From Leucothrix mucor DSM 2157 (lineage in GTDB: Bacteria > Pseudomonadota > Gammaproteobacteria > Thiotrichales > Thiotrichaceae), in contig NZ_ATTE01000001.1 of the NCBI RefSeq assembly GCF_000419525.1, positions 3,507,501 through 3,571,500 of the forward strand: 64,000 bases of DNA. The letters are read 5' to 3'. Positions 44,821 through 57,942 of the stretch are shown here, one piece after another. Below the pieces are notes generated by a model, which searched no databases, had not been told where the DNA came from, and saw only the letters and a list, made by a program, of their open reading frames with translations. The translations under genes and the position numbers were made by a program. Positions within the stretch are counted from its first letter, which is position 1, and each line of letters starts with the position of its first letter.

Positions 44821-45211
44821 AATGCTCCGCACCGACCGCAGCATCGTACCAACAAGCACGATCGGGCCAGAAAATATTGGCTTCGGGAACGATGCCTGGG
44901 TCTTCATCCAAGCTGCCAGCGGGAATAATTAATGCCGTACTTGGGCGATTATTGTATGGCACTACAGAGCCACAATTGCTGCAGAAGCACTTGCTAAAGG
45001 TCTCTGCCGGAAGGTGGTCATAACGCTTAACCAACTCCGCACCGGTGAGGAATTCCACCTGACCGGGGCCAGTAAAGATATTCGAAACATGCGCCGAGCC
45101 ACTGGCTTTCTGGCAACGCGAACAATGGCATAAGCGGAAACCTTTAAATGGCCCCCAGACTTTAAATGTGACCTGTCCGCACAGGCAGCTGCCAGCAATT
45201 TTGTCTGACAT
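44804..45211 (-). CDS. GFA-family (Mss4-like) zinc protein
   Basis: The 135-residue protein has the GFA fold with paired cysteines: GSCLCGQVTFKVWGP, FRLCHCSRCQKASGSAHV, and CFCSNCGSVVP. Zinc sites are complete. The family name comes from a reported glutathione-dependent formaldehyde-activating enzyme, but most members have no proven activity. AGGAA precedes the ATG. It is first in a two-gene operon with the monooxygenase, so it may handle a product of that oxidation (inference). Confidence 0.88.
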   Translation of the reverse strand: MSDKIAGSCLCGQVTFKVWGPFKGFRLCHCSRCQKASGSAHVSNIFTGPGQVEFLTGAELVKRYDHLPAETFSKCFCSNCGSVVPYNNRPSTALIIPAGSLDEDPGIVPEANIFWPDRACWYDAAVGAEHCEEYP

Positions 45212-45342
45212 AAGTGTGATTCCTCGTAAGTATGAGAATTTTTTATATCACAAGCGCTTAGGTGATTACAGAGCAATGATTAGCCATTGACTATTTGCCG
45301 GCTATCCTATGAGAATGAAACAAACCCCTGACTGAGAATTTT

Positions 45343-46275
45343 ATGAACAACACGACAATCTCCCACTCCACACACGATGCGGAAGCAGATCAACGCAACC
45401 AAGACATTAAGATTTACGTCAATGGCGACATTGTGCATCGCTCAGATGCCAAGGTCTCGGTTTATGATAGCGGCTTTATGCTAGGCGACGGAATGTGGGA
45501 AGGCATGCGCCTATACAACGGAACTTGGGCATTTTTTGATGAGCACATGGATCGCTTGTTTAACAGCTGCAAAGCCGTTTCCATTGATATCGGCATGGAT
45601 AAGCAAGGTATTCTCGATGCTTTAAATAAAACCGCCGCAGCTAACGGCATGACTGATGATGCGCATTGTCGCCTGATGGTAACGCGTGGCATAAAAGATA
45701 AGCCTTTCCAGCACCCTAACCTCTCGCGCTCAGGCTCTACTATTGTCATTATTATCGAGCACTCAAAGCCTGCTGAAAGTTTGCATAAAGCCGGTATCCG
45801 CTTAGCGACTGTGCCACAAATCCGCGGCCTGCCAATGACGCAGGATGCAAAGTATAATTCTCACTCTAAACTCAACTGCATTATTGGTTGCCTACAGGCG
45901 CAACAAGCCGGTGCCGATGAAGCCTTAATGCTTGATCCGCATGGCTTTGTGAATACGACCAATGCCTGTAACTTCTTCATTGTACGTCGTGGTGCGGTCT
46001 GGACATCGACTGGCGACTATTGCATGAATGGCGTCACTCGCCAGAAGGTCATTGACCTGTGTCGTGATAATGATATTCCCGTTTTTGAGAAAAACTATTC
46101 ATTATACGAAGCGTATGGTGCCGATGAGGCCTTTTTAACCGGCACCTTTGGCGCCCAAACTCCAGTGGCTGAAATTGATGGTAAGAAAATTGGCGAACAT
46201 AACGGTGCTGGCCCTATTACACAGCGCTTACAAAGCCTGTATAAAGCACTGATTAAAGCCCATATCGAAGGATAA
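45343..46275 (+). CDS. Class IV aminotransferase (D-amino acid/branched-chain type)
   Basis: The 310-residue PLP enzyme belongs to fold type IV. Diagnostic parts are VSVYDSGFMLGDGMWEGMRL, the PLP lysine in YNSHSKLNCIIG, DEALMLDPHGFVNTTNACN with its phosphate-binding residues, and TGTFGAQTPV. Related enzymes are branched-chain aminotransferase, D-alanine aminotransferase and aminodeoxychorismate lyase; the sequence does not settle which. It is followed after 3 bases by a GntR regulator gene and close by the bkd operon. Confidence 0.9.
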   Translation: MNNTTISHSTHDAEADQRNQDIKIYVNGDIVHRSDAKVSVYDSGFMLGDGMWEGMRLYNGTWAFFDEHMDRLFNSCKAVSIDIGMDKQGILDALNKTAAANGMTDDAHCRLMVTRGIKDKPFQHPNLSRSGSTIVIIIEHSKPAESLHKAGIRLATVPQIRGLPMTQDAKYNSHSKLNCIIGCLQAQQAGADEALMLDPHGFVNTTNACNFFIVRRGAVWTSTGDYCMNGVTRQKVIDLCRDNDIPVFEKNYSLYEAYGADEAFLTGTFGAQTPVAEIDGKKIGEHNGAGPITQRLQSLYKALIKAHIEG

Positions 46276-46278
46276 ATT

Positions 46279-46947
46279 TTGTTAGGTGAATCTAAGATAG
46301 AACCGATGACGGATGCGACGCTTCGACAACGCGTCGTAACCAAGCTCAGGGCACTTATTGTGAGTGGTGATCTAGCGCCCGGCCAGAGACTGACCGAGAC
46401 AAAGCTGGCCACTGCCCTCAATATCAGCCGTGCACCGCTTCGCGAAGCTATTCGCGAACTGGTTGATATTGGCTTATTGGTAAGCCTGCCTTACAAGGGC
46501 TTGTTTGTAAAAACAGTCACTCGGGATGATCTGGAAGAGATTTACTCCTTACGTACCGCACTGGAAAAGTTAGCCTTTGAACAGTGTTGGGATAAGCGTA
46601 CTGAGGCCGCCTGCGAGGATTTGCGGCGTCGTAATGCGGAGTTAGTTCGCACCATCGACTCAGACGAAGCACCACTCCTGAATATTGAGCAAGAGCTGAC
46701 GCTCCACAGCTGGTGCTTTGAACTCGCTGGTCACAAATTGCTGATGCAAGCATGGGAGCGGATGAAGCCAAATTTACAGCTTTATTTCACGCTGCACCAA
46801 CAGGCGCACAACAGAAAAGGCCCAAGCCGAGACGCACATGATGAATATGTGCGTCTCGCTTGCGGGGATGATCTCAATGCCATGACGGAGTACTTAAGCT
46901 CCCATATGCGACAAGGTCTGGCCACCACATTGGCGTCTATAGAGTAA
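46279..46947 (+). CDS. GntR-family (FadR/FCD type) transcriptional regulator
   Basis: The N-terminal 75 residues form a GntR winged helix (VVTKLRALIVSGDLAPGQRL, NISRAPLREAIREL). The rest is an FCD ligand-binding all-helical domain (YSLRTALEKLAFEQC, with a histidine-rich core LTLHSWCFELAGH). The start could be TTG at 46279, with AAGGA upstream, or ATG at 46306. Being 3 bases after the aminotransferase gene, it is translated from the same message and probably regulates it. The ligand is unknown, likely an organic acid or amino acid. Confidence 0.9.
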   Translation: MLGESKIEPMTDATLRQRVVTKLRALIVSGDLAPGQRLTETKLATALNISRAPLREAIRELVDIGLLVSLPYKGLFVKTVTRDDLEEIYSLRTALEKLAFEQCWDKRTEAACEDLRRRNAELVRTIDSDEAPLLNIEQELTLHSWCFELAGHKLLMQAWERMKPNLQLYFTLHQQAHNRKGPSRDAHDEYVRLACGDDLNAMTEYLSSHMRQGLATTLASIE

Positions 46948-46966
46948 AGGCTCACGCTTTGAGCAG

Positions 46967-50785
<3,819 letters not shown>

Positions 50786-50915
50786 TCACACAATTCGTGT
50801 TTATAGGAAAATAATAGCCAGTTTTTGCCAGCGTTATTCACCAAAATGCCGACATTCGATTGGTACTTTTCGAGTTTTCTGCTAATTTCAAATCTTTGAT
50901 TAGAGAAAAAGAACA

Positions 50916-51377
50916 ATGGACAAGATTGATCTGGCGATTCTTCGTGAATTACAAAAGGATGCACGTATTCGAATCACCGACTTAGCTAGCAAAGTTAACC
51001 TCTCCGCGACCCCCTGCGCCAGACGGGTTGCCGCACTCGAATCCTCCGGTGTAATCCAGCAATACACAGCCTTGTTAGACCAGCAAAAGGTCGGCTTGCC
51101 GGTGAGTATTTTTGTAGCGGTCGAACTAAAAGAGCAAACCGCTGCCAGTATTGATGCATTCAAGCGACAAGTGAGTGAGTTTGAGGAGATTATGGAAGGC
51201 TATTTAATGACCGGCTCGCGGGATTTTCTAATGCGCGTGGTGACGGCCGACCTGCAAGCCTATGAGAAGTTTTTACATGACAAGCTCACCGTCGTACCGG
51301 GCATCCAATCAATTCGCTCGCGGTTTGCCATTAGCCAGTTTATCCGCCGCTCCAATTTGCCGAATATAAGTCTATAA
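50916..51377 (+). CDS. bkdR: Lrp/AsnC-family regulator, probably BkdR
   Basis: The 153-residue protein has an N-terminal Lrp helix-turn-helix (IDLAILRELQKDARIRITDL, LSATPCARRVAALE) and a C-terminal AsnC/RAM ligand-binding domain (VEEIMEGYLMTGSRDFLMRV-like region). Divergent position from bkdA1A2B is the classical arrangement for BkdR, which activates the operon in response to branched-chain amino acids. The assignment is based on synteny and family; no operator was identified. Confidence 0.88.
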   Translation: MDKIDLAILRELQKDARIRITDLASKVNLSATPCARRVAALESSGVIQQYTALLDQQKVGLPVSIFVAVELKEQTAASIDAFKRQVSEFEEIMEGYLMTGSRDFLMRVVTADLQAYEKFLHDKLTVVPGIQSIRSRFAISQFIRRSNLPNISL

Positions 51378-51452
51378 CTTCGGTAACTTGCATGAAATTC
51401 AGGCAGCTGGCACTATATTTTGAACAAATAAATAAACAAGAAAGGAAATCTT

Positions 51453-52187
51453 ATGCCCGCACTCCTGCGCTATAGCAGTGTACTACTCAGCCTGCTGGCA
51501 GTGACTCTCAGCGTTAATTTAGCCGCTGCCGCACCCGTTTCGAAATGGGACCCTCGCTGGCAATGCGGTAAAGAAATCAACATTAAAAAGTACCATATTC
51601 AGGACATGCAGCGAAAGAAGCTCATCTTTGGCTATAAACTGAATAATGGCACGCTGCCGCTGCTACTCACGCAGGATTATAACGGCCTTGGCATGGTCTT
51701 ATATGTACAACTTAAAAATCGCTGGCGTGCTTATCCGATCGCTCGCGACGATATTCCCATGCGTATTTATAGTACAGCGGCTCATTTTCGTATCTCGCTG
51801 TTCTCCATGAGTGGCATTAATGCAAAAGATCAGCACTTTACGGTGCTCAATATTAAAAACCAGCTGCGCCACTTTGAATGCCTGACAATTCCGACTCCTA
51901 AAGGCATGAATAACAAAAATATGGAGTACCTGACGCTGCAGGACTTTAATGTGCGCTCCAACGGCGCGGGGCAAATGCTGGCAGCGGCTTATGACCTTCG
52001 AAAAGCCGGCAGTGGCCAGCTCAAATGGTATCGCTATAACACCAGTAACTGGGGCTACACATGGAAGGCACCAGGCCCGATTGCGAAGCCTAAAAAGGGT
52101 GCGCGACTGCCGGGTTTATTCTATCCAGCCAAGGAAATTGCACCGCCTAAAAAGCTGATAACTAGTTTATTAAAACAGGCTCGCTGA
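51453..52187 (+). CDS. Secreted protein of unknown function
   Basis: This 244-residue protein has a clear signal peptide (YSSVLLSLLAVTLSVNLAAA, cleavage after AAA). The mature part is basic and rich in Lys, Tyr and Trp (KWDPRWQCGKEINIKKYHI, LRHFECLTIPTPKG), with two cysteines that may form a disulfide. I do not recognise a family. GAAAGGAAATC precedes the ATG. It stands between bkdR and the hupE operon with no obvious functional link. Confidence 0.75.
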   Translation: MPALLRYSSVLLSLLAVTLSVNLAAAAPVSKWDPRWQCGKEINIKKYHIQDMQRKKLIFGYKLNNGTLPLLLTQDYNGLGMVLYVQLKNRWRAYPIARDDIPMRIYSTAAHFRISLFSMSGINAKDQHFTVLNIKNQLRHFECLTIPTPKGMNNKNMEYLTLQDFNVRSNGAGQMLAAAYDLRKAGSGQLKWYRYNTSNWGYTWKAPGPIAKPKKGARLPGLFYPAKEIAPPKKLITSLLKQAR

Positions 52188-52277
52188 ATCTAGTCGCTGC
52201 TATAGTTGCATGTTAAGCTGGCGTATAGAAATGAAGTAAGACATTTCAAAAATTTATCTTAATTAGGAGAACAACCC

Positions 52278-52871
52278 ATGAAGACTTTAATCGGATCTCT
52301 AACCGGAGTATTCGCATTATTGCTTGCAACGACCTCTGTTGCATTGGCACATACAGGTGAAGGCGTTACAGGTGGTTTTATTAGTGGAGCGCTGCACCCG
52401 ATCATGGGGCTGGATCACGTCACTGCGATGGTCGCCGTGGGTATCTTAGGTGCCTTTTTGGGTCGCCCAGCCATTTGGGTGCTACCCGTTGTATTCCCGC
52501 TGGTGATGACCATTGGTGGTGTGATGGGTATCTTGGGTGTTCCCATTCCAGGTATTGAAATCGGCATCGCAAGCTCTTCAGTAGTACTCGGCTTGATGAT
52601 CTTGTTAGCGCTTCGTCCACCGTTATGGGTTGCTTCAGTCATCGTTGCAGCGTTCGCTATCTTCCATGGCCATGCACACGGTACTGAGCTACCAAATGCG
52701 GTTAACGCACTGTCTTACAGCATTGGTTTTGTGGTTTCTACCGGTCTTCTGCATTTGGCAGGTATTGGTATCGGTGAACTTATTCGCTGGCCGATGGGTC
52801 GTATTGTTGCACGAGCGACTGGCGGCTTAATTGCCCTCGCGGGTGTTGGCTTTTTGACTGGAGCGCTATGA
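52278..52871 (+). CDS. HupE/UreJ-family metal transporter
   Basis: The 197-residue membrane protein has a signal-like N-terminus and the HupE/UreJ signature (HTGEGVTGGFISGALHPIMG, LDHVTAMVAVGILGAF). A histidine-rich segment AIFHGHAHGTELP lies in the middle, and it ends LIALAGVGFLTGAL. HupE/UreJ proteins import nickel or cobalt. TTAGGAGAAC precedes the ATG. It overlaps the next gene by 4 bases. As neither hydrogenase nor urease genes are visible, supply of cobalt for the B12 enzymes in this window is one idea (inference). Confidence 0.9.
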   Translation: MKTLIGSLTGVFALLLATTSVALAHTGEGVTGGFISGALHPIMGLDHVTAMVAVGILGAFLGRPAIWVLPVVFPLVMTIGGVMGILGVPIPGIEIGIASSSVVLGLMILLALRPPLWVASVIVAAFAIFHGHAHGTELPNAVNALSYSIGFVVSTGLLHLAGIGIGELIRWPMGRIVARATGGLIALAGVGFLTGAL

Positions 52872-53485
52872 AACAACTGACTACCCGAGTGGGGCCAATC
52901 GCCCTGCTCAGCCTGATCACACCACTCTCCGCCTGGGCGATTGGTGGGCCTAGCACAAACTTTTTCATGCAGGGGCTGAATCATCCATTGGTGATTCCGG
53001 CACACCTGATTGTGGTGTTTGCACTAGGATTATTATTAGGTCAACAGGGCTGGAAGCAAGCTCGGGTGGTATTACCGACGTTCATTGTTGTGTTTTGTGG
53101 TGCGTTGTTAATGACGCGCATCCAGTCAGTTAGCTGGGACACTGAAATGATCCTGCTGCCATTGGCCGGACTCATGGGTATATTGCTCACGCTCAAGCGT
53201 CAGCTGCCCTTAGTCTTGCCTCTCACTATCGCAGCGATTGCGGCGGTAGTGATTGGCTTGGATTCTTCAGTTCCACAAATTCCCGGCCTGCAAGCACGTA
53301 AGATTTATGCCCACCTAAGTGGTAGTGGTGTAAGTATTTCAGCGCTGCTTCTGGTCGTGACATTTATTGCGCTAGCTCTTCGCAATGTATTGCAGGGCGT
53401 TATCTTACGCATTTTAGGTGCGTGGTGTACCGCTGGCGCGTTACTCGTACTGGCGCTGTTATTAGCAAATGTTGCCAGAACCTGA
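52868..53485 (+). CDS. HupE-like membrane protein lacking the DHxTAM motif
   Basis: The 205-residue protein has about six membrane segments and a histidine-containing first helix pair (NFFMQGLNHPLVIPAHLIVV). It looks like a divergent second HupE-type half: the aspartate-histidine metal motif is reduced to PAHL. Its 4-base overlap with the first HupE gene suggests the two form one complex. The family call is weaker than for its neighbour. Confidence 0.65.
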   Translation: MKQLTTRVGPIALLSLITPLSAWAIGGPSTNFFMQGLNHPLVIPAHLIVVFALGLLLGQQGWKQARVVLPTFIVVFCGALLMTRIQSVSWDTEMILLPLAGLMGILLTLKRQLPLVLPLTIAAIAAVVIGLDSSVPQIPGLQARKIYAHLSGSGVSISALLLVVTFIALALRNVLQGVILRILGAWCTAGALLVLALLLANVART

Positions 53486-53503
53486 TTTTATATGAGATGC
53501 ACA

Positions 53504-54109
53504 ATGACTAAAGCTCTACGCACATTATTAGCCTCTGCCGTCATCGGTGGCGCACTACTTTCACCGCTGGCTAACGCGGCTGGATTTCATTATCAGCTCG
53601 ACTTAACGGCTACGCTTCAAAGTGATGAGGCCGGCAAGCTCAATGCTCTGCAGATGAGATGGGTTTACGATAAGGAATTGTCTGCGGTGTTAATGGATGG
53701 CGAGGATTTATCTGAAGCCAACCGTGAAGCCACACTTAAAAAGCGCGCTAAAGACATTCTTGAGGGCCTAACGGGTGTTGGCTATTTCACAACGGTATTG
53801 GTTGACGATCAAGCAATCACTAACGCTGAAGTGACCGACTACAACGTCCAGATTACGGATGAAGATCGCCTGCAAGTGAATATGGCGTTGCCGTTTGAAA
53901 CCGCTCAGGAATTAAAGGGCCACGTGCTCAAAGTGGTCGTGAGTGATGCAACCGCGGTTGGTTTAGCGACCTTTCTAACCCGCGATAATCTGATCTTGGG
54001 TGATGCGTTTGACAAGTTGTGTGAAAAGCCTGAACTGGATCAAAAGCAAGTGGCGGAGATGGATGGCCATGTTCAAATGGCTGATACCATGACGGTTGAT
54101 TGCCGCTAA
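53504..54109 (+). CDS. Probable DUF1007-family periplasmic protein
   Basis: This 201-residue protein has a signal peptide (MTKALRTLLASAVIGGALLS, cleaved after ANA). The mature domain begins GFHYQLDLTATLQSDEAGKL and contains LQMRWVYDKELSAVLMDGED, as in DUF1007 proteins accompanying nickel/cobalt transporters. The start is ATG 53504; another in-frame ATG lies 12 bases upstream. It is the third gene of the HupE-type operon, with 18 bases to the gene before. A periplasmic metal-handling role is inferred. A strong terminator follows. Confidence 0.7.
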   Translation: MTKALRTLLASAVIGGALLSPLANAAGFHYQLDLTATLQSDEAGKLNALQMRWVYDKELSAVLMDGEDLSEANREATLKKRAKDILEGLTGVGYFTTVLVDDQAITNAEVTDYNVQITDEDRLQVNMALPFETAQELKGHVLKVVVSDATAVGLATFLTRDNLILGDAFDKLCEKPELDQKQVAEMDGHVQMADTMTVDCR

Positions 54110-54130
54110 TTACACCGTACGCAAAAGTAA

Positions 54131-54167
54131 AGCCCGTATCAGTTTGATCGCTGAGACGGGCTTTTTT
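54131..54167. terminator. Intrinsic terminator after the hupE operon
   Basis: AGCCCGTATCAG pairs with CTGAGACGGGCT (11 of 12 bases) around an 8-base loop, followed by TTTTTT on the plus strand. It separates the operon from the convergent gene on the minus strand. Confidence 0.9.
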
Positions 54168-54222
54168 GTATCCTGACTTCTCGCAAAAGTCTGCGCTTAT
54201 TGCTTGCGCTTAATCACTGAAC

Positions 54223-54639
54223 TCACTTACCGAAATACGGATCGGCGCGCCATGGCGTTGACTGCATCGGATCATTGCAATAGCCCCACTTAGCCTCCCA
54301 GCGCGAGGGGAAATCCTTATCGATAAAGCGAATGTGGAAGCGCCCCCAGTAGTGACTGGTTTGACCTGCTTGAGTCGGCCTCTCCGTATCGCAGCGCTTA
54401 TCTGAGTTGTACTGCACCCAGTAGCCTTCATAACTGCCACGGTTTTTATAGATACCCGCTAAGCCAGCCAGATAAATTAAGCCGTTATAGTTTTCATTGC
54501 GATAGCTCCAGACCGCGGTCGGCCCCATATCTGTTTCATACACCACTTTGCCATAATTACTCGTCCACACCTCATCGGCCATTGCGCCAGCCGAGAAGGT
54601 CAGCGCCCAAACCGCCAATAGCCACCCTATTTTTTTCAT
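54223..54639 (-). CDS. Small secreted protein of unknown function
   Basis: The 138-residue protein starts at ATG 54639 (GGGAGAG upstream). The signal peptide MKKIGWLLAVWALTFSAGA is cleaved after AMA. The mature protein is rich in Trp and Tyr (EVWTSNYGKVVYETDMGPTA, GYWVQYNSDKRCDTE) with two cysteines. I recognise no family. It is isolated on the minus strand, convergent with the HupE operon. Confidence 0.75.
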   Translation of the reverse strand: MKKIGWLLAVWALTFSAGAMADEVWTSNYGKVVYETDMGPTAVWSYRNENYNGLIYLAGLAGIYKNRGSYEGYWVQYNSDKRCDTERPTQAGQTSHYWGRFHIRFIDKDFPSRWEAKWGYCNDPMQSTPWRADPYFGK

Positions 54640-54818
54640 ATTGTTTCTCTCCCTCATTATTATGAGCTGCCATAATTATCTGCTTTGCAAATAATTACAA
54701 CCGCGAGAATTAAGGAGAAATTTCCTTAATTCAAACACTTGCCCATTTATTCAATGCGCTCTGGAGCATTTACAACTATGCTTAGGCTGAAAGTTACTTA
54801 GTGATCAGGAGGCTAGAA

Positions 54819-55436
54819 ATGGATGAAAGTCTGAGCAAAACCGATGATAAACCTAAGACCAAACGCAGCTATATGGATAAGCTGTTTGAGATGAATGTGC
54901 AGCAACCGCCTGCGTATTCAGAGGCCGCCGAAAAAGCACTGGAGCGGCTGACGGACTCCCCAACCGATGATATACGCAGCACTGCCGCCTCGCAAATCGA
55001 GCTACTCTCGCGCTTTTATGATCTCTCTTTATCGCAGGCGCAGCGTAGTTTTCGTTGGGCTCTGGTGGCTGGTATGGTCGGCTTAATATTCTTTGTCGCC
55101 GCCATTGGCTTTACCATGTTTGATAACCAAAAAATTTCTACCGTGACCTTGATAGGCGGTGGCATGGTCGAGTTTATTTCGGGGGTAAATTTCTATTTGT
55201 ATGGCAAAACCATTGGCCAGCTCACCCTATTTCAAGGACGACTGGAAATTACGCAGCGGTTTTTATTGGCCAATAGCCTGTGTGAAAGCTTGGGGGATGA
55301 GCTGCGTGATACGACCCGCGCTCAACTGATCTTCCAGCTAGCGAATATCGAAGGCCTTGATTCGGAGCGGAAGCGGTTTTGGAATCGCTCAGCCTCAGCC
55401 GATGTCGGGATGAGCTCGACAACGGCTGATGGTTAG
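54819..55436 (+). CDS. TRADD-N-associated two-helix membrane protein
   Basis: The start is ATG 54819, with AGGAGG at 54807-54812. The roughly 205-residue protein has a cytoplasmic N-terminal region (residues 1-70) and then the conserved ELLSRFYDLSLSQAQRSFRW block. Two membrane helices follow (WALVAGMVGLIFFVAAIGF and VTLIGGGMVEFISGVNFYLY), then GKTIGQLTLFQGRLEITQRF and LLANSLCESL. This matches the membrane domain described in association with bacterial TRADD-N/death-like domains in conflict systems. Here it stands alone with a short, unannotated N-terminus. It could act as a membrane effector or anchor; its partner is not evident in the window. Confidence 0.75.
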   Translation: MDESLSKTDDKPKTKRSYMDKLFEMNVQQPPAYSEAAEKALERLTDSPTDDIRSTAASQIELLSRFYDLSLSQAQRSFRWALVAGMVGLIFFVAAIGFTMFDNQKISTVTLIGGGMVEFISGVNFYLYGKTIGQLTLFQGRLEITQRFLLANSLCESLGDELRDTTRAQLIFQLANIEGLDSERKRFWNRSASADVGMSSTTADG

Positions 55437-55467
55437 CGCCTAACACTATTAACAGCCAGACCAATAG

Positions 55468-55547
55468 CTGCAACTGCAACTGCAACTGCAACTGCAACTG
55501 CAACTGCAACTGCAACTGCAACTGCAACTGCAACTGCAACTGCAACT
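55468..55547. repeat. CTGCAA hexanucleotide tandem repeat
   Basis: About 13 perfect copies of a 6-bp unit lie between the stop of the TRADD-N-type gene (55436) and the stop of the convergent acyl-CoA dehydrogenase (55551). It is non-coding for both. Long pure hexanucleotide arrays mutate by slippage. Confidence 0.97.
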
Positions 55548-55550
55548 AAT

Positions 55551-56687
55551 TTAGTCTGCTAGTAACTGGCGGGCAATAACAATCCGTTGAATATCGCTGG
55601 TGCCTTCGTAAATCTGCGCAACCCGCACATCGCGGTAAATACGCTCGACCGGAAAGTCATTCAAATAGCCATAGCCACCGTGAATTTGGATCGCATCGCT
55701 ACAGATTTTTTCTGCCGCTTCCGAGGCAAATAACTTAGCCATGCAGGCTTCTTTCAAGCAAGGCTCACCCGCATCACGCAAAGCGGCTGCTTGCATAACC
55801 AATAAATGCGAAGCCTCCAATTGCATCGCCATATCAGCTAAACGAAAGCCAACCGCTTGATGCTCGACAATCGCTTTACCAAAACTCTGCCGCTCTTTGG
55901 CATAAGCCAATGCGGCTTCATAAGCGGCCCGCGCCATGCCCACACACTGCGCCGCAATACCAATACGACCACTTTCCAGATTGCTCAAGGCTATTTTATA
56001 ACCCTCACCTTCTTCGCCTAAGCGATGATCAGCAGAGATGGTGCAGTTATCAAAGAAGATGGTTGCGGTATCGGAGGCATGTTGGCCAAGCTTGGTTTCA
56101 ACGCCAGCGACTTGATAGCCAGGCGTATTGGTTGGCACTACAAAGGCGCTAATTCCACGTTTGCCTGCAGCCACATCGGTCACTGCAAACACAATTGCCA
56201 CATCGGCATGCTTGCCTGAGGTAATGAACTGCTTGCTGCCATTTAAGACATAGTTATCGCCATCGCGAGTGGCGGTGGTGCGTAGGGATGATGCATCCGA
56301 CCCGGCATGAGGCTCGGTCAAACAAAAGCATCCCAGCATCGTGCCGGACGCTAATGGCTTGAGGTAACGTGTTTTTAAATCATCACTACCGTAGTTAAGT
56401 AATGGCCCACAAACCACCGAATTATTCACGCTTAAGATGGTTGAGCAAGCACCATCGCCAGCCGCAATTTCTTCCATGGCTAAGGCGAATGATACGTAGT
56501 CAGTGCCTGCACCACCCCACTCCTCCGGCATCACCATGCCCAACAGGCCGAGCTCACCCATTTCTTTAATTTGCGCCGCTGGGAAGGTGCTATTACGATC
56601 CCAGTCGGCAGCGTGTGGCGCTAAATTTTCCTGAGCATAATCGCGCGCCATGTCGCGAATCATGATCTGCTCTTCTGTCAAAATCAT
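55551..56687 (-). CDS. Acyl-CoA dehydrogenase (short-chain type)
   Basis: The 378-residue FAD enzyme starts at ATG 56687, which overlaps the thiolase stop as ATGA and has GGAG upstream. Motifs: [36 protein letters not shown], and the C-terminal [20 protein letters not shown] followed by [19 protein letters not shown], where the catalytic glutamate is the E of YEGTS. It introduces the 2,3-double bond into butyryl-CoA or a close homologue. It is the second gene of a thiolase operon next to liuR. Isobutyryl- or 2-methylacyl-CoA specificity is possible. Confidence 0.95.
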   Translation of the reverse strand: MILTEEQIMIRDMARDYAQENLAPHAADWDRNSTFPAAQIKEMGELGLLGMVMPEEWGGAGTDYVSFALAMEEIAAGDGACSTILSVNNSVVCGPLLNYGSDDLKTRYLKPLASGTMLGCFCLTEPHAGSDASSLRTTATRDGDNYVLNGSKQFITSGKHADVAIVFAVTDVAAGKRGISAFVVPTNTPGYQVAGVETKLGQHASDTATIFFDNCTISADHRLGEEGEGYKIALSNLESGRIGIAAQCVGMARAAYEAALAYAKERQSFGKAIVEHQAVGFRLADMAMQLEASHLLVMQAAALRDAGEPCLKEACMAKLFASEAAEKICSDAIQIHGGYGYLNDFPVERIYRDVRVAQIYEGTSDIQRIVIARQLLAD

Positions 56688-57865
56688 ACTAACTCCAAAC
56701 CAATCGCAGTCGCTTCGCCGCCACCGATACACAAAGATGCCATGCCGCGCTTTAAGCCGCGAGCTTGCAACGCTGCAATTAGCGTCACTAAAATGCGCGC
56801 GCCCGATGCACCAATGGGATGGCCCAAAGCACAGGCTCCGCCATTCACATTCACCTTATCTGCCGATAGCTCAAGGTCGTGCATGGCAGCCATAGTGACC
56901 ACAGCGAAAGCTTCATTAATTTCATAAAGATCAACCGAATCGGCTGACCAGCTGAGTTTTTCCAGCAAATTTTTCATCGCGGTGACTGGCGCTGTAGCAA
57001 ACCAATTGGGCTCATGCGCGTGGTTGCTGTGTCCGCAGATGACAGCGATCGGTTTAAGCCCACGCTTTTCTGCTTCGCTCTGGCGCATCATGACTAAAGC
57101 CGCTGCACCATCTGAAATGGAGCTAGAGTTTGCTGCCGTCACGGTGCCATCTTTGCGGAAGGCCGGACGTAGCTGGGGAATTTTATCGATATTGGCTTTA
57201 TGGGGCTGCTCGTCGGTTTCAATAGTGCTTTCACCTTTGCGAGACTTTACGGTAACCGGCGTGATTTCTGCTTCAAACGCACCGCTGTCGATCGCCGCTT
57301 TAGCGCGGCCCAAAGAGCGAATGGCGAACTCATCCTGCTGCTCGCGGGTGAAGCCATATTTCTCGGCGCAGTCTTCAGCAAACGTGCCCATTAAGCGGCC
57401 TTTTTCATAGGCATCTTCCAGCCCATCGAGGAACATGTGATCCATGACCTGACCATGCCCCATGCGCATGCCTTCACGTGCTTTGGGTAGTAAATATGGG
57501 GCATTACTCATGCTCTCCATACCACCTGCAACCATCACCTGACTACTACCAGCGACCAATAAATCATGAGCAAACATCGTGGCTTTCATGCCCGAGCCGC
57601 ACATCTTGTTAATGGTGGTGCAGCCGGTTGCCAGATTTAAGCCTGCGCCTAATGCGGCCTGGCGTGCGGGTGCTTGCCCTTGGCCTGCGGGTAGTACGCA
57701 GCCCATAATTACCTCTTGCACATCATCACTGTTTAAACCGGCGCGTGAGACGGCGGCGGCAATCGCAGCTGCGCCCAACTCCGGTGCTGTGACGCTGTTA
57801 AAATCACCTTGAAAACCACCCATTGGGGTGCGTGCCATTCCGACGATAACCACTGGATCATTCAT
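56684..57865 (-). CDS. Acetyl-CoA acetyltransferase (thiolase)
   Basis: The 393-residue thiolase has the nucleophilic cysteine in [13 protein letters not shown], and the second cysteine and histidine in [20 protein letters not shown] and [13 protein letters not shown]. It interconverts acetoacetyl-CoA and two acetyl-CoA. It is the first gene of an operon with the acyl-CoA dehydrogenase. A LiuR-like palindrome lies about 55 bases upstream of its start, between it and liuR. Confidence 0.96.
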   Translation of the reverse strand: MNDPVVIVGMARTPMGGFQGDFNSVTAPELGAAAIAAAVSRAGLNSDDVQEVIMGCVLPAGQGQAPARQAALGAGLNLATGCTTINKMCGSGMKATMFAHDLLVAGSSQVMVAGGMESMSNAPYLLPKAREGMRMGHGQVMDHMFLDGLEDAYEKGRLMGTFAEDCAEKYGFTREQQDEFAIRSLGRAKAAIDSGAFEAEITPVTVKSRKGESTIETDEQPHKANIDKIPQLRPAFRKDGTVTAANSSSISDGAAALVMMRQSEAEKRGLKPIAVICGHSNHAHEPNWFATAPVTAMKNLLEKLSWSADSVDLYEINEAFAVVTMAAMHDLELSADKVNVNGGACALGHPIGASGARILVTLIAALQARGLKRGMASLCIGGGEATAIGLELV

Positions 57866-57920
57866 TCGATGTTCTCCTCATCAACTTTGCAACGGTGTGC
57901 GCATAAGCCCAAAATAGTAA

Positions 57921-57936
57921 TTTACGCTTACGTAAA
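57921..57936. promoter_or_regulatory. LiuR-like palindrome upstream of thiolase
   Basis: TTTACGCTTACGTAAA is a near-perfect 16-bp palindrome of the ACGTnAACGT type bound by MerR-family LiuR proteins. It lies between liuR and thiolase. Binding is inferred. Confidence 0.7.
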
Positions 57937-57942
57937 GGTCAA

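Noticed and set aside
55249-55545. Minus-strand frame starting with a long Leu-Gln repeat
   Set aside because: It arises from translating the CTGCAA array and then the antisense of the TRADD-N-type gene; there is no ribosome-binding site or family match.
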